DNA of 64,000 nucleotides from Diplolepis rosae (Eukaryota > Arthropoda > Insecta > Hymenoptera > Diplolepididae), in assembly GCA_030998225.1 (NCBI GenBank), contig JAPYXD010000679.1:1736001-1800000 (forward strand), written 5' to 3'. Under the pieces are notes generated by a model. It had not been told where the DNA came from and did not search any database. It was given only the letters and a program-made list of their open reading frames with translations. Each line of letters opens with the position of its first letter. Within the stretch, counting starts at the first letter, position 1. Position numbers and translations under genes: made by a program. Below, piece after piece: positions 43,997 to 52,843 of the stretch.

Positions 43997-44046
43997 AAAC
44001 GAGTTTCCGCGCCAGAGGGACATAAATACTATTATATATAATATTA

Positions 44047-44069
44047 GATCTATAACTTAATTCGTGCGG
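44047..44069 (+). repeat. Mariner terminal inverted repeat, left
   Basis: It pairs with 45183-45205 with a single mismatch (GTGCGG here, complement of CCGTAC there). The mobile unit probably starts at 44053, after the TA at 44051-44052, because mariner elements duplicate TA. Confidence 0.85.
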
Positions 44070-44139
44070 TTTTTTTTTCAAAATTTGAACGTTTATTTTA
44101 AAAAACATTTACAATAGTATTATTTTTCCCTTTTTCCCA

Positions 44140-45048
44140 TCATTCTGGCAATTTGTGGATTCCATCCCAAAAGAACTGTGCCGGCTTGGCGGCCAAGAAT
44201 GAATCAAGCCAATTTTTAATACCCTGTTCTGATATTAATCGTATTCCAGTGAGGGCGTTCTGCATCGACCGGAACAAATGGTAGTCAGAAGTGGCAAGGT
44301 CTGGGCTATAAGGCGGGTGGGGTAAAATTTTTTCATCCACTGTTTTCCAAATAGTTCTTAACCGGAATAGCAACATGGGGCCGAGCTTTGTCATGATGGA
44401 AAATTATTGCCTCATGTCTGGTTCCATATTTCGGGCGTTTTGAAATGGCTGCTTGAGTGACTTCCAAAGATTTTGCAAGCTCTTCTTGTGTTTGGCAACA
44501 ATGTTCATCGAGTAATGCTTCCAGTTCTTCACCTTCAAACTTTTTTGGCTGCCCAGGACGTTCTTCGTCTTCCAAGCCAAAATCACCACTTTTCAATCAT
44601 GCAAAGCACACGGAGAAACTTTTTATATCAATTTTTACTACAATATTTTTCAATTTAGGGAAAAACGTATCACTTTGAGAATTTTTGTTAGTAAAAATAC
44701 TAAACTTTATAATAATGATATGAAACTTCAGCATAATAGTTCATAGCAAATTTTACTATAGATTATACTAAAGTTTCATTTCATTTTTATAAAGTTTAGT
44801 ATTTTTACTAAGAAGAATTCTCAAAGTGATACGTTTTTCCCTAAATTGAAAAATACTATAGTCAAAATTGATATAAAAAGTTTCTCCGTGCACTTTTGGC
44901 ACGTTCGCTTAGCTAGAGCATATTCACCATAAACTTCCACCAGAATACAATGACTTTCAGCAGCAGTTTTCTTCATATTAAAGTAATGAAGAAAAACTCC
45001 CCGCAAAAACACTTTTTCCGGCACAAAGTTCGACATATTTGAGTGCAA
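44140..45048 (-). pseudogene. Mariner (DD34D) transposase pseudogene
   Basis: The protein would bind the inverted repeats and cut and paste the element. Reading the minus strand from 45048, an N-terminal piece contains HYFNMKKTAAESHC and EVYGEYALAKRTCQK, the first helix-turn-helix half typical of mariner. The 44609-44890 MITE then splits it. The frame resumes with KSGDFGLEDEERPGQPKK and CQTQEELAKSLEVTQAAISKR, the second helix-turn-helix. About 140 residues, including the first catalytic Asp (TGDE region), are then missing, and the sequence jumps to FHHDKARPHVA with the second Asp. A frameshift near 44350 moves the rest to another frame, with LPHPPYSPDLATSDYHLF holding the third Asp and a C-terminal tail ending at 44140. 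A stop also lies close to the MITE junction. The gene is clearly non-functional. Confidence 0.9.
44609..44890. mobile_element. 282 bp palindromic MITE nested in the mariner
   Basis: The ends are CACGGAGAAAC and GTTTCTCCGTG. The inverted arms extend almost to the centre, about 137 bp each (44609-44745 and 44755-44890), so the element could fold into one long hairpin. The dinucleotide CA is present on both sides (44607-44608 and 44891-44892), consistent with a 2 bp duplication of the mariner coding sequence; removing the element and one CA restores the transposase alignment at that point. There is no coding capacity of its own. The terminal word CACGGAGAAA is shared with the larger element at 46338-48636. 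Confidence 0.88.
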
Positions 45049-45182
45049 AAAAATTATTGTTGTTTACGCTTCAAATGAATGACATATACTGAAAAAGAAG
45101 CACAATGACAGTAGCCTTCCAACGCATGTTCGGAATATTGGAACGATGGAGTATTAATCAAGTTACGCCATCTCTTAGCAAG

Positions 45183-45205
45183 CCGTACGAATTAAGTTAT
45201 AGATC
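45183..45205 (-). repeat. Mariner terminal inverted repeat, right
   Basis: Reverse complement of 44047-44069 with one mismatch. This is the transposase 5' side, as the transposase reads toward lower coordinates. Confidence 0.85.
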
Positions 45206-45727
45206 CAATAGTATATTTTTATAATTACTATAATTTTATTTATCACACTGAGAGAAATCCTTTTAGCTGTGCTGACTAAAAGGTCACAACTATATATTTT
45301 TAGTATGCAGTACCAAAAATTTTGTAAAACTCACCAATGCTAAAAAGATCATGGAATTGAGTATGCTACTAATTTTTTTTTTGTAAAGTTTATCAAATTC
45401 ATTTAGTTTGAGAAATGTAAATATTTTATTTCCAAATGCAATATTTCGTGTAATTATAAATCAATATTAATAACCATAATTTAAAAAGTTTTTCTCCTAA
45501 AAACTTGTGACCTAAGAAAGTTTTTATCGATTTTAACCGAAATAAAATTTATTGAATGATAAATTTAAGATTTTTTTCAATGTTGCAATTACTATTTTAA
45601 TCATGTACGGATTAGAAAATTCATCAGTTTCTACTTAAGATATTGGAATAGTTCTGAATACACCTATTCTCCGTTATGTCGGAAAACAATATATATTGGA
45701 ATAACTAAACTGGATAAATAGTAATAC
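45206..45727. other. AT-rich intergenic stretch, no gene seen
   Basis: There is no long open frame and no recognisable RNA gene. A lone CACTGAGAGAAATCC at about 45247 resembles the terminus of a MITE, but I found no inverted partner nearby. Confidence 0.5.
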
Positions 45728-46093
45728 GGTCATTGTACTTTAGATCAGGCAGGTCAGTCCGAACCATGTCATTGTTTTGCTTCAATTTTTTATAATGAAT
45801 TCTACATACAATTCTAAAAGACACGTATTTTTTCTTTTCGCTGAAAAACTCTATTTTTTCGATCAACAGCTTTTTGAAAGTTAACTGTCAAAATAAATGT
45901 GTTACTTTAATCCGTTGAGAGATTTTTTAAAAACGTCGTAACTTCGACTAAAATTAACCGATTTTGACTCACTCTTTTTTAGAAAGATTCTTAATTGAAT
46001 AACCTTTAAGATTCACTACGTGTAAGTTCACATTTTAACAAGATGCAATAGTTATTGCCGTAATCATCAAATGAGTAAAAAAAATTCGAACAC
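45728..46093 (+). repeat. Outer left arm of the 3.5 kb palindrome
   Basis: About 366 bp that reappears in reverse complement at 48868-49229 with scattered substitutions and small indels. Shared blocks include CATTGTTTTGCTTCAATTTT, CTACATACAATTCTAAAAGA, CGATCAACAGCTTTTTGAAA and TCTTAATTGAATAACCTTTA. There is no open reading frame of note. Confidence 0.85.
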
Positions 46094-46335
46094 ACACTCT
46101 AAAAATAAGTGTGTAGTCAAATGTGTAATTTTTAGACACTACACATGTTGTCAAGTGTGTAATTGAGCGAAGTGTGTACTTACTAAACATTGCCAACTCA
46201 ATTTTTCGGGTACAAAACGTTAAAGTGTTTGAAAATTAAACGTTACTGCAGAATATAAATTGTTTCGTTGTTCACACCACGTGAGTATTTGAAATTTAAT
46301 CGGTTGAATTATGAAAAATATAATACTTTTCAGTA
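46094..46335. repeat. Spacer with short GTGTGTA-type inverted repeats
   Basis: This spacer lies between the outer arm and the TIR element. It holds repeated words ACACACTCTAAAAATAAGTG and GTGTAATTTTTAGACACTAC at about 46091-46145 that can fold on each other, followed by further GTGTGTA copies to 46180. This may be a small decayed foldback element. No coding content is seen. Confidence 0.4.
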
Positions 46336-46337
46336 TA

Positions 46338-46365
46338 CACGGAGAAAAAAATCTGACTATAATAG
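46338..46365 (+). repeat. Terminal inverted repeat, left end of the 2.3 kb element
   Basis: 28 bp beginning CACGGAG and ending ACTATAATAG. It matches the right end in 26 of 28 positions and is preceded by TA. Confidence 0.85.
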
Positions 46366-46544
46366 CAAGAACGCTAGTCATGCATTAGTAGCTGATTTCG
46401 TTCTTTCTATCCTGATTGGGCAGTCACTACAGACGAAATTGAAAAATAAATTTAGAAAATTCCAATCGCCCCAGAAAAGTAAAATGACCATACGTTACGC
46501 ATATTCCATGCTTTTACAATAAAAAAAAAGTTAACAACAAATTG

Positions 46545-46831
46545 AGGCTCAATAGAAGAATTCGAGACGGTCGTATAGGACACGTATTTAAATTCATGAA
46601 AAAACCATAACCCTGTCTTATCTATATTTTGGACCGACTGAAAAAGTACACAAAGTTGTAATGTAAAAAAAAATATAAACTATAAAAAACTACCCCGCGT
46701 GGTAGATTTAAGGCTCAGAAATAGAAGTCGAGATGGTCGTATAGAAGACGTATTTCAAATTTATGAAAAAACCATAACCGTGTCTTATCTATATTTTGGC
46801 CCGGCTGAAAGAATACACAAAGGTATCGTTC
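46545..46831 (+). repeat. Two direct copies of a roughly 150 bp unit, left arm
   Basis: Copy one runs from about 46550 and copy two from about 46718. Both contain GTCGTATAG, ACGTATTT, ATGAAAAAACCATAACC and TCTTATCTATATTTTGG. The second copy lies in an open frame on the plus strand (46699-46950, 83 codons) that includes YEKTITVSYLYF. The same unit occurs twice more in inverted orientation at 47690-48045. Confidence 0.8.
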
Positions 46832-46950
46832 ACAACTTGTGCTTCAAATTTATAAGAAAACAACAATCTGGATTTTTTAAATGTTGTTTAGCATGCACAT
46901 ATTTTAAAAACTGTCCTGCGTCTTGTGAATTGAGGTGGAAGTTCATATAG
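46699..46950 (+). other. Short open frame with the YEKTITVSYLYF peptide
   Basis: An 83-codon open frame inside the left arm of the palindrome. Its middle, DVFQIYEKTITVSYLYFGP, resembles the translation of the inverted copy at 47863-48045 (EHVFANYEKTITVSYLYLD). I do not recognise the peptide. Conservation may only reflect duplication of DNA; it may also be a captured, repeated coding fragment. There is no start context, splice site or promoter that I can support. Confidence 0.2.
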
Positions 46951-47109
46951 CGTAGCATAAAATTGCCTCAAACATTTTGGGGTACTGAAGATGGCCTCTA
47001 TTGCCTTGAGAATTATTTTTTGAAATATTAATTTATAAAACTTATTGCCATGTAAAAAATATGGTAGTGCGTTTCCTCTTCTCTTAAAAAAAGTTTTATC
47101 TTTCACCGT

Positions 47110-47285
47110 TCTAACTAAAAGCACTAAAAAGTGGATTTTCGAACAATAAAATTTAATTAATATTTTAACTTTAAGTTACTTTCAAAAATAGTGTCCCAAA
47201 TGTTATTACATGAAAACTAGAGAAATAACTCTTTAAACTATTCTTAAGTTGACTGGCTATTTAAAATTATTCTTTTTATAAAATA
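47110..47285 (+). repeat. Inner left arm of the palindrome
   Basis: This arm pairs with 47431-47604. Shared landmarks include AAAAGTGGATTTTC, GTGTCCCAAATGTTATTACA and AAACTATTCTTAA. The unpaired centre of the palindrome is about 145 bp (47286-47430). Confidence 0.85.
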
Positions 47286-47430
47286 CTAATTTTTTTTTTT
47301 AATTTCATACTAATGAAAATTTCTTTCGTTTCTAGTAAACGATTACTCAAAATTCCCTCAATTTACAAATCGATTGAACATTTTATAACACAGTATTAAT
47401 ATTCCTTGTTAAAAAAATTAATTACATTTT

Positions 47431-47604
47431 TCTCATGTAAAAAGAATAATTTGAAATAGCCAACCAAATTAAGAATAGTTTGAAAAGTTTTCTCTACAGT
47501 ATTCATGTAATAACATTTGGGACACTATCTGTAAGAGTGAGTTAAAGTTATAACATTGATTAAAATTTATTGTTTGAAAATCCACTTTTCAGTACTTTTT
47601 GTCA
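47431..47604 (-). repeat. Inner right arm of the palindrome
   Basis: Reverse complement of 47110-47285 with substitutions and small indels. The anchor words at 47191 and 47525 place the axis of symmetry at about 47358. Confidence 0.85.
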
Positions 47605-47689
47605 GAAGTAGTAGCAGATACAACTTTTTTAAATAAAAGCGGAAATGCACAACGATATTTTTTACACAGCAATAAGTTTTATGAACCCT

Positions 47690-48045
47690 AATGCTATCAC
47701 GCGGGGAAGTTTTTTATAGTTTATATTTTTTTCATAATACAACTTCATGTACACTTTCTGTCCGTCCAAAATATAGATAGGATACGGTTATGGTTTTTTC
47801 ATGAATTTGAAATACGTGTTTTATATGACCGTCGCGACTTCATTTTATAAACCCTAATGCTACTACGCAATGTTTTTTTTATAGTTTATATTTTTTTTAT
47901 AATAAATCTTTGTGTACTCTTTCTGTCGGTCCAAATATAGATAAGACACGGTTATGGTTTTTTCATAATTCGCAAATACGTGTTCTATACAAACGTCTCG
48001 AATTCTTTTATTGATCCTCAATTTGTTGTTAAAATTTCTTTCCAT
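47690..48045 (-). repeat. Two copies of the same unit, inverted, right arm
   Basis: Read on the minus strand, these two copies carry the same landmarks as 46545-46831: TATGAAAAAACCATAACCGT, a TATCTATATTT word and the AAATATAAACTATAAAAAA run after each unit. The outer copy is open on the minus strand (47863-48045, 60 codons) and encodes NYEKTITVSYLYLD, very close to the peptide of the left arm. Confidence 0.8.
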
Positions 48046-48272
48046 TGCAAAAGCATGGAATATGCGTTAGTTATGGTCATTTTACTTCTCTGTGCTGATT
48101 TGAATTTTCAAAATTTATTTTCAAATTTCGTCTGTTGTGATGTCTCGAACTTCTGACCAATTCTATCCTGGGGAAAAAATCATACATTTTAAGCAGGGAT
48201 CCCTTCTTGCTAAAAAATTACTTAGTTTCATGCTTTTAGGGCAGTTGTGCTTTGCGAAAATAGTTTGAACTT

Positions 48273-48437
48273 CGCCTTACTATGATTGCAAGAAACCCAT
48301 CCTATTTTAGTATGAGTTCTCTTACAACCGAGATGTTAGGCCACGCCTACTTTCGAACGTAGCACCTCACGTCTTCTCTCGTTTGTAAGAGAACTCATAA
48401 TGAAATAGGATGAGTTTCTTACAACCGTAGTCGGGCG
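48273..48437. repeat. 165 bp inverted repeat within the right arm
   Basis: Arms of about 55 bp are centred on GAAACCCATCCTATTTTAG (left) and the complement of ATGAAATAGGATGAGTTTC (right), extending through AGTTCTCTTACAA to a spacer around 48325-48375. It has no equivalent in the left half of the big palindrome, so it was probably inserted after the inverted duplication formed. It looks like a small foldback or MITE. Confidence 0.65.
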
Positions 48438-48608
48438 ACAACATTGCTCTGACAGCATATGAACACTAGCAATAATGGCATGCGCTTGTTTCTTTTATGG
48501 TATAAGATATTTCATGCTAAAAATGTACGAGTTGATGCCAATACTGGTAGAAACTTATACCAATTTTGCACATTAAGTTCGGTGCTTTAATAGGAAGAGC
48601 TCAGCCTA

Positions 48609-48636
48609 CTATAATAGTTAGATTTTTTTCTCCGTG
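48609..48636 (-). repeat. Terminal inverted repeat, right end of the 2.3 kb element
   Basis: Reverse complement of the left end with two mismatches; followed by TA at 48637-48638. Confidence 0.85.
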
Positions 48637-48867
48637 TACGATATTTAATTTTATTGCGCAAATCAACTTTCAAGGTATAATGATGAATTTATAGCAATAA
48701 AAATTGCACCTCAACCGCTGAAATATTGCCAATTTCCGGAAAAAAATTCTCATTTACAAACAAACCGTTTCGGCCTGTTGGAACTTTTATCAAATATTGT
48801 TAATACCATGCCACACAATAAAAAAATTGGGAAGAAAAAAAAACGATGAAGTTTAAAAATTTTGAGT

Positions 48868-49229
48868 ACGAAATTTTTTCACTCATTTCATGATTCCGAC
48901 AATAACTATTGCATCTTGTTTAAAAGTGAACTTACTACTAGTGAATCTTAAAGGTTATTCAATTAAGAATCTTTCTAAAAAAAAGTTATTCAAAATCCGC
49001 TATTTTTTGTGAAAGTTACGACGTTTTTAAAAGAACTCTCAATGGATTAAGGTTACACATCTATTTTGACAGTTAACTTTCAAAAAGCTGTTGATCGAAA
49101 AAATCGAGTTTTTCAGCCAAATGAAAAAATACGTGTCTTTTAGAATTGTATGTAGAATCCATTATAAAAAATTGAAGCAAAACAATGAGATGGTCTGGAC
49201 TAATCTGCTCGGCCTGAAGTAGAATGACC
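48868..49229 (-). repeat. Outer right arm of the 3.5 kb palindrome
   Basis: Reverse complement of 45728-46093. The errantivirus begins only 16 bp beyond this arm. Similarity fades on the inner side near an A-rich run (AAAAAATTCG), so the stretches between outer and inner arms (46094-46337 and 48639-48867) are not obviously related. Confidence 0.85.
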
Positions 49230-49245
49230 CAATGTGTGACGGTCT

Positions 49246-49502
49246 AGTCACCTTGATTTGAAATGAAATAAAAGTATGCAAACTTATTTTCTTGCGTATC
49301 TGTAGATTTAAACTTTTATTCTTAGACTGCTTTGGCCAGACCTGCCGAGGATGCAGGATAGGTCATAGGAATTCATTAGAATGTGGTCGCATCCGCTCGA
49401 AACTGGTGGAAGGGAGTTATCTTATACTAAATCGAGGGAAAGTTCCTATCTTTAGGCTGTACTAGGTTGCGGAAAGAAATCTTTTATAAGCAACATATTA
49501 CA
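49246..49502 (-). repeat. 3' LTR of the errantivirus-like element
   Basis: 257 bp, ending CATATTACA next to the polypurine tract. Its outer end reads AGTCACCTTG instead of TGTCACCTTG. It carries about 52 bp (about 49395-49446) that the 5' LTR lacks, and it lacks the 57 bp at 55766-55822. Confidence 0.92.
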
Positions 49503-49510
49503 CCCCCCAT
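49503..49510 (-). promoter_or_regulatory. Polypurine tract for plus-strand DNA priming
   Basis: On the minus strand ATGGGGGG sits immediately before the TGTAATATG start of the 3' LTR. This is the expected place and composition for a polypurine tract and confirms the inner LTR boundary. Confidence 0.75.
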
Positions 49511-49592
49511 ACTAGATCGTTCGCACTCCTGGAAGAACTTAATTTTTATGTCATAATTTAACTAAGCGATGCTCAACCAATGGTTCTACAGA

Positions 49593-51401
49593 TTATACAT
49601 TTGTCTCGTTTCCTTGCGGAGGTGCGGTAGGTATATACGTAACTACATGAGGTGTTATGTTATTCGTAATCTCATTCTTAGGACAGCATATTCTGATACA
49701 TAAGTTTGGCATGCATTTGCTTATCAGTTTCAATATTCCGCATTTATAAAAGAGAAATAACAGGATTGTTACTAGAGCAGTGTAGCCTAAATATGATAGA
49801 GTGTCGCTCGCTTTCGCAGAGCATGACCTCGCACGTCTTTTCAATTTGATTTTATTTAAAGACTTTTTTATTTCATCCAAAGTCGTACTGGAATCAGCTA
49901 AAGCTTCAGAGTTAATATGTTTTTGCAATGGTATCAAGTGATCTTTTAGCAGATTTAATTCGCCTGTTGAATACGGGATAGTAATATTTTTCCTATAGCT
50001 GGTATGTATTGCCAGTTTTACAGTTTTCCCAAGTTTAATTACAACAGAGTCGGAATTGAGAATGCAATCTTCATCGGTTCTAATCAAAGTTGCCTCTTTA
50101 AGTACAATATCTTTGCTTTCACTAGGGCAGTTTATATTTCATGAGAGATCGTTCTCAGGTATTAGTATGTAACCCTGATTATTTTTTAAGGTCAAATAGG
50201 TAAAATATTCAATTTTAAAAGGAGAGACATGACATATTTTGTAGTCTAGTGTTTTAATGCTACCCCTAATTATTTGATTTTCACAAGTACCATATGTGTT
50301 TCTGAAATTAAGTATGTTGGTTGTAAGCGCTGGCAGATTCTAACTGTGTAGCAAATTTTACAATCTTTTAAAAGCTCTTTGTCGGTAGGTACATAGATAG
50401 TTTTTTGATCATTCACCAATATATATTCGTCCCTAAGTATAGGCGCTAGGAAGTTAACTCCCCTCCTTTGGGGGATTTGTAATAAATGCTGTATTCGAAA
50501 TTAATCATTTTCTAATATCGGCACTTTAATGGAATATAGTAATTTTCCATCGATTATGCAAATTCCTATTTTACTGACGTCAATGATGTGTTGGAAGTTG
50601 GTGTCTTTCAAGGGAATTCGGTATTTTACACTCAAGTTTTCTTCAAACTCTGAGAGCATCTAGAAAGGTTCTGGGTGTTAACAGTTGTGGATGGATAATA
50701 CCGTGTTTGCCATCATTGACGGTATCAATTATTAAGGTGACATCGTCGCTTAACTCTTCCAATATCATTGCGCACATTGTAATTTGATTTGATATAAATA
50801 GATTCTGTGTGTTATTATTGATTTGATTTGTGATCTTCTTAAATTTTTATAAATTTTCTTTACTATCTTCCATCGAGGTGTTTCCATCGTATGACGCTGA
50901 GTTTAAAAGAGATTTGATTACTTGAATTTGATTGGAAATGCTAATTGCTAGAACCCCATTGTCTTTATATAGTTTATCAAGTTTGGTGTTTACATATTCT
51001 AAATCATTCTCTGTCAGTATACCAAATAGTGTTTTCGTCACGCTCCCTATCGCGTTAAATAATCCACGTTTTTGCCTACCATTTCCTAGTAGTTTGTTAA
51101 GTACAGACTTTTGTTTTTCCATTCGATAGATCCTGCCTGTTAACATCTTCATTTAGAACTGTTCCCCGAAATCGATACACTTTGAAGAAATCGTTTGATA
51201 TAACTCACGTAATTGCGAAAATCGGATTTCTATTTCGGAGACGTCAATTGATATGTACAAATGCCATGTTGTATGGTATAATCTTGCTTGCGCGATATGT
51301 TCTGCGAAGACGACCACGTCGTTTAGTGAAGTAGAGGTTAAATTGGTGTTGGTAGCGGAAAATATTAAGAGGAGCGAAAGTGTAGTACATGCTGACAGCA
51401 T
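49593..51401 (-). pseudogene. env: env pseudogene, F-protein-like envelope
   Basis: Errantivirus envelopes resemble baculovirus F proteins. The first piece (51153-51401) begins with a hydrophobic signal-like start (MLSACTTLSLLLIF). One in-frame TAA at 51153-51155 separates it from the next piece (50847-51152). That piece contains a furin-type site RQKR (about 51066-51077) followed by a fusion-peptide-like GLFNAIGSVTKTLFGIL. The centre (50088-50846) has several stops and frame changes. The last piece (49593-50087) has a transmembrane segment (YTALVTILLFLFYKC) and a short cytoplasmic tail. The gene is broken in at least two places, so no working envelope is encoded. Confidence 0.88.
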
Positions 51402-51555
51402 CCTGAAACATCATAATAGATTTTTTTTCTTTCTTATTCATAATAAGGTTTCAATAGATTAGCATGCACTATATAAACGTGGCCATTATGTATTATTTCA
51501 TAATCAACTTCATTTGTTCTTTTAATGACAGTATAAGGCCCTAACCATTCTCTTT

Positions 51556-52296
51556 TTAATTTAAATTCTGATCCCATTCAGTTTCATTATCGGCCATATA
51601 TGTTCTTAACAGATCTTTTATAGTCCCGTGTGTTCTTTCTAAGGCTTCGTTACTTTGGGGATGAAAAGCGGTGGTTTTGATGTGTTTTATCCTGAACAAA
51701 TTTTCGAATTTCTGCACGAGGTCTGATACAAAGTTTGCACCCTGGTCGGTTAGAATGTGTTTTGGATCAGAAAAAGTGTAAATATAATGATCTAAAAGGT
51801 TGGTTAGTATACTTTCACTTGATGTTTCTCTTAATGGAATTAAGATTCTATATTTGGTCAGCATATCTTGGATGGACAAGATGTAGTTATTCCCGGACTG
51901 CGTTTCACTTAGCGGTCCCACTATGTCCATTGCAATTTTGTCATTTGGTTCTGTCGGTATATCTGGGATTACCGCTTCCACTTTCTGCCTGATTCTCGTT
52001 AGTTTTTCATGTTGACCCGTTTTACATCTCTTGATGAATTCAATTGCGTCTCCTTCCATATTTTCCCAGGAAGTCTGCTCGCGTAATCTTCGTATAGTTT
52101 TGTTTTCACCGAAATGTCCAGTGGCTACATTCCCGTGTGCTTCATGTAACAAATTCAGTTTTTTTTCCTCGCTCAACGATTTGTCTGGGTGTTCACAAAG
52201 GAAGAACTCATTATGTTCGAATTTTGTTTGCAACAGGAAATCTAGCATGCCTTTAATTCGTACCTTCTCTATGTTTGTAATCGAAGGGTCTTCCAT
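51556..52296 (-). pseudogene. pol: pol fragment: integrase
   Basis: This is the longest surviving frame, 246 codons. Integrase joins the DNA copy to the host chromosome. The N-terminal zinc domain is recognisable (HEAHGNVATGHFG and FIKRCKTGQ), but the second cysteine of the HHCC finger is glycine. The catalytic core retains the first Asp in IAMDIVGPL, the second in HILTDQGANF and the Glu in HPQSNEALERTH, so DDE is intact. The frame ends near residue 246 before the C-terminal domain. The tether between RNase H and integrase (52300-52640) is mostly open in parts but out of continuous frame. Confidence 0.92.
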
Positions 52297-52631
52297 TTGG
52301 AATTTGAATATTTTCTAATTTTTATTCATAGTGAAATCCTGTAATTTCGTGTATAGTAGTTCTATCCACATTTTTTCATTATAATCTGGTAGCTGAATTC
52401 TCAATGTTGACAAGACATTTTTTTTACTAATTTTAATCCACTTTTTTCCGTTAGTCGTTGATTTCAGTTTGATTTTAGTTGCCATGCGATTAGCCTTCCA
52501 GATACAGTACTGAAGATAAATTTCTCCTCCATTCTTTGGTTCTTTTCTCCGTAATCTTTCAGCTATAGGTTGAGTTTCGACGTCAGACAGTCCTTCATTA
52601 TTTGTTATGACTTTTTGTAATCTCTTTCTTA

Positions 52632-52843
52632 TGTATATTCCTCAAGTCTTACTATCCATCTCACAAGTCTTGAGTTTGGTTTTTTTACGATAAAAAGCCA
52701 GGTCAAGGCTTGGTGGTCCGTTTGGATAATAAATTTTCTACCCAATAAATACTGACGCAGTCTCTGTACTGCCCAGATGGTTGCTAGAAATTCTATTTCG
52801 GTCGTAATATAGTTCTTTTCGAGTTCGTTATCCTCCCAACCCT
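52632..52843 (-). pseudogene. pol: pol fragment: truncated RNase H
   Basis: In a frame shifted from the RT, the sequence reads NELEKNYITTEIEFLA, then QYLLGRKFIIQTDHQALTW and SRLVRWIVRLEEY. This is the C-terminal half of the gypsy-type RNase H connection, with the TDH motif. The normal connection, the remaining thumb and the first RNase H catalytic residues (TDAS region), about 120 residues in related elements, are missing. This is an internal deletion joined at 52843. Confidence 0.85.

Larger units (their letters stand above)
43279..44046. other. Non-satellite transition region, no gene recognised
   Basis: This stretch separates the satellite from the first transposon. It is less AT-rich than its surroundings and contains no long open frame on either strand. 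It opens with a pyrimidine-rich run ending in TTCCAG at about 43317-43322, which resembles a 3' splice site. It contains a short GAAGAAGAAGAAGG run near 43877, two strong hairpins described separately, and a loosely repeated word CAGTTCAA near 43829 and 43925. It could be unique host DNA or the remains of an unrecognised element. Confidence 0.5.
44051..45201 (-). mobile_element. Degenerate mariner-family transposon carrying a nested MITE
   Basis: The ends are matching inverted repeats, 44047-44069 and 45183-45205, 22 of 23 bases identical. The transposase remnant reads on the minus strand. TA dinucleotides at 44051-44052 and 45200-45201 can serve as the target duplication, leaving GATC outside on both sides; the pre-insertion site would then have been nearly palindromic. 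The element spans about 1.15 kb, but 282 bp of this is a nested MITE and one TA copy is flank. The mariner itself is therefore about 0.87 kb, compared with about 1.3 kb for full-length members. It is inactive, because the first catalytic aspartate region of the transposase is missing. Confidence 0.88.
46338..48636. mobile_element. 2.3 kb palindromic TIR element with TA duplication
   Basis: The element has terminal inverted repeats of 28 bp (46338-46365 and 48609-48636, two mismatches) starting CACGGAGAAAAAAATCT. TA lies directly outside both ends (46336-46337 and 48637-48638). The interior is itself an inverted duplication centred near 47358: long stretches of the left half recur inverted in the right half. 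The right half also contains extra DNA (about 48180-48600), including a separate small inverted repeat. No transposase is visible, so it is non-autonomous. The TA duplication suggests mobilisation by a Tc1/mariner-type enzyme; that is an inference from the target site only. Confidence 0.75.

Noticed and set aside
44457..44678. Plus-strand frames of 61-73 codons over the mariner
   Set aside because: These are antisense shadows of the transposase remnant.
51735..52318. Plus-strand frames of 85-95 codons across the integrase region
   Set aside because: Antisense to the recognisable integrase, with no known motif.
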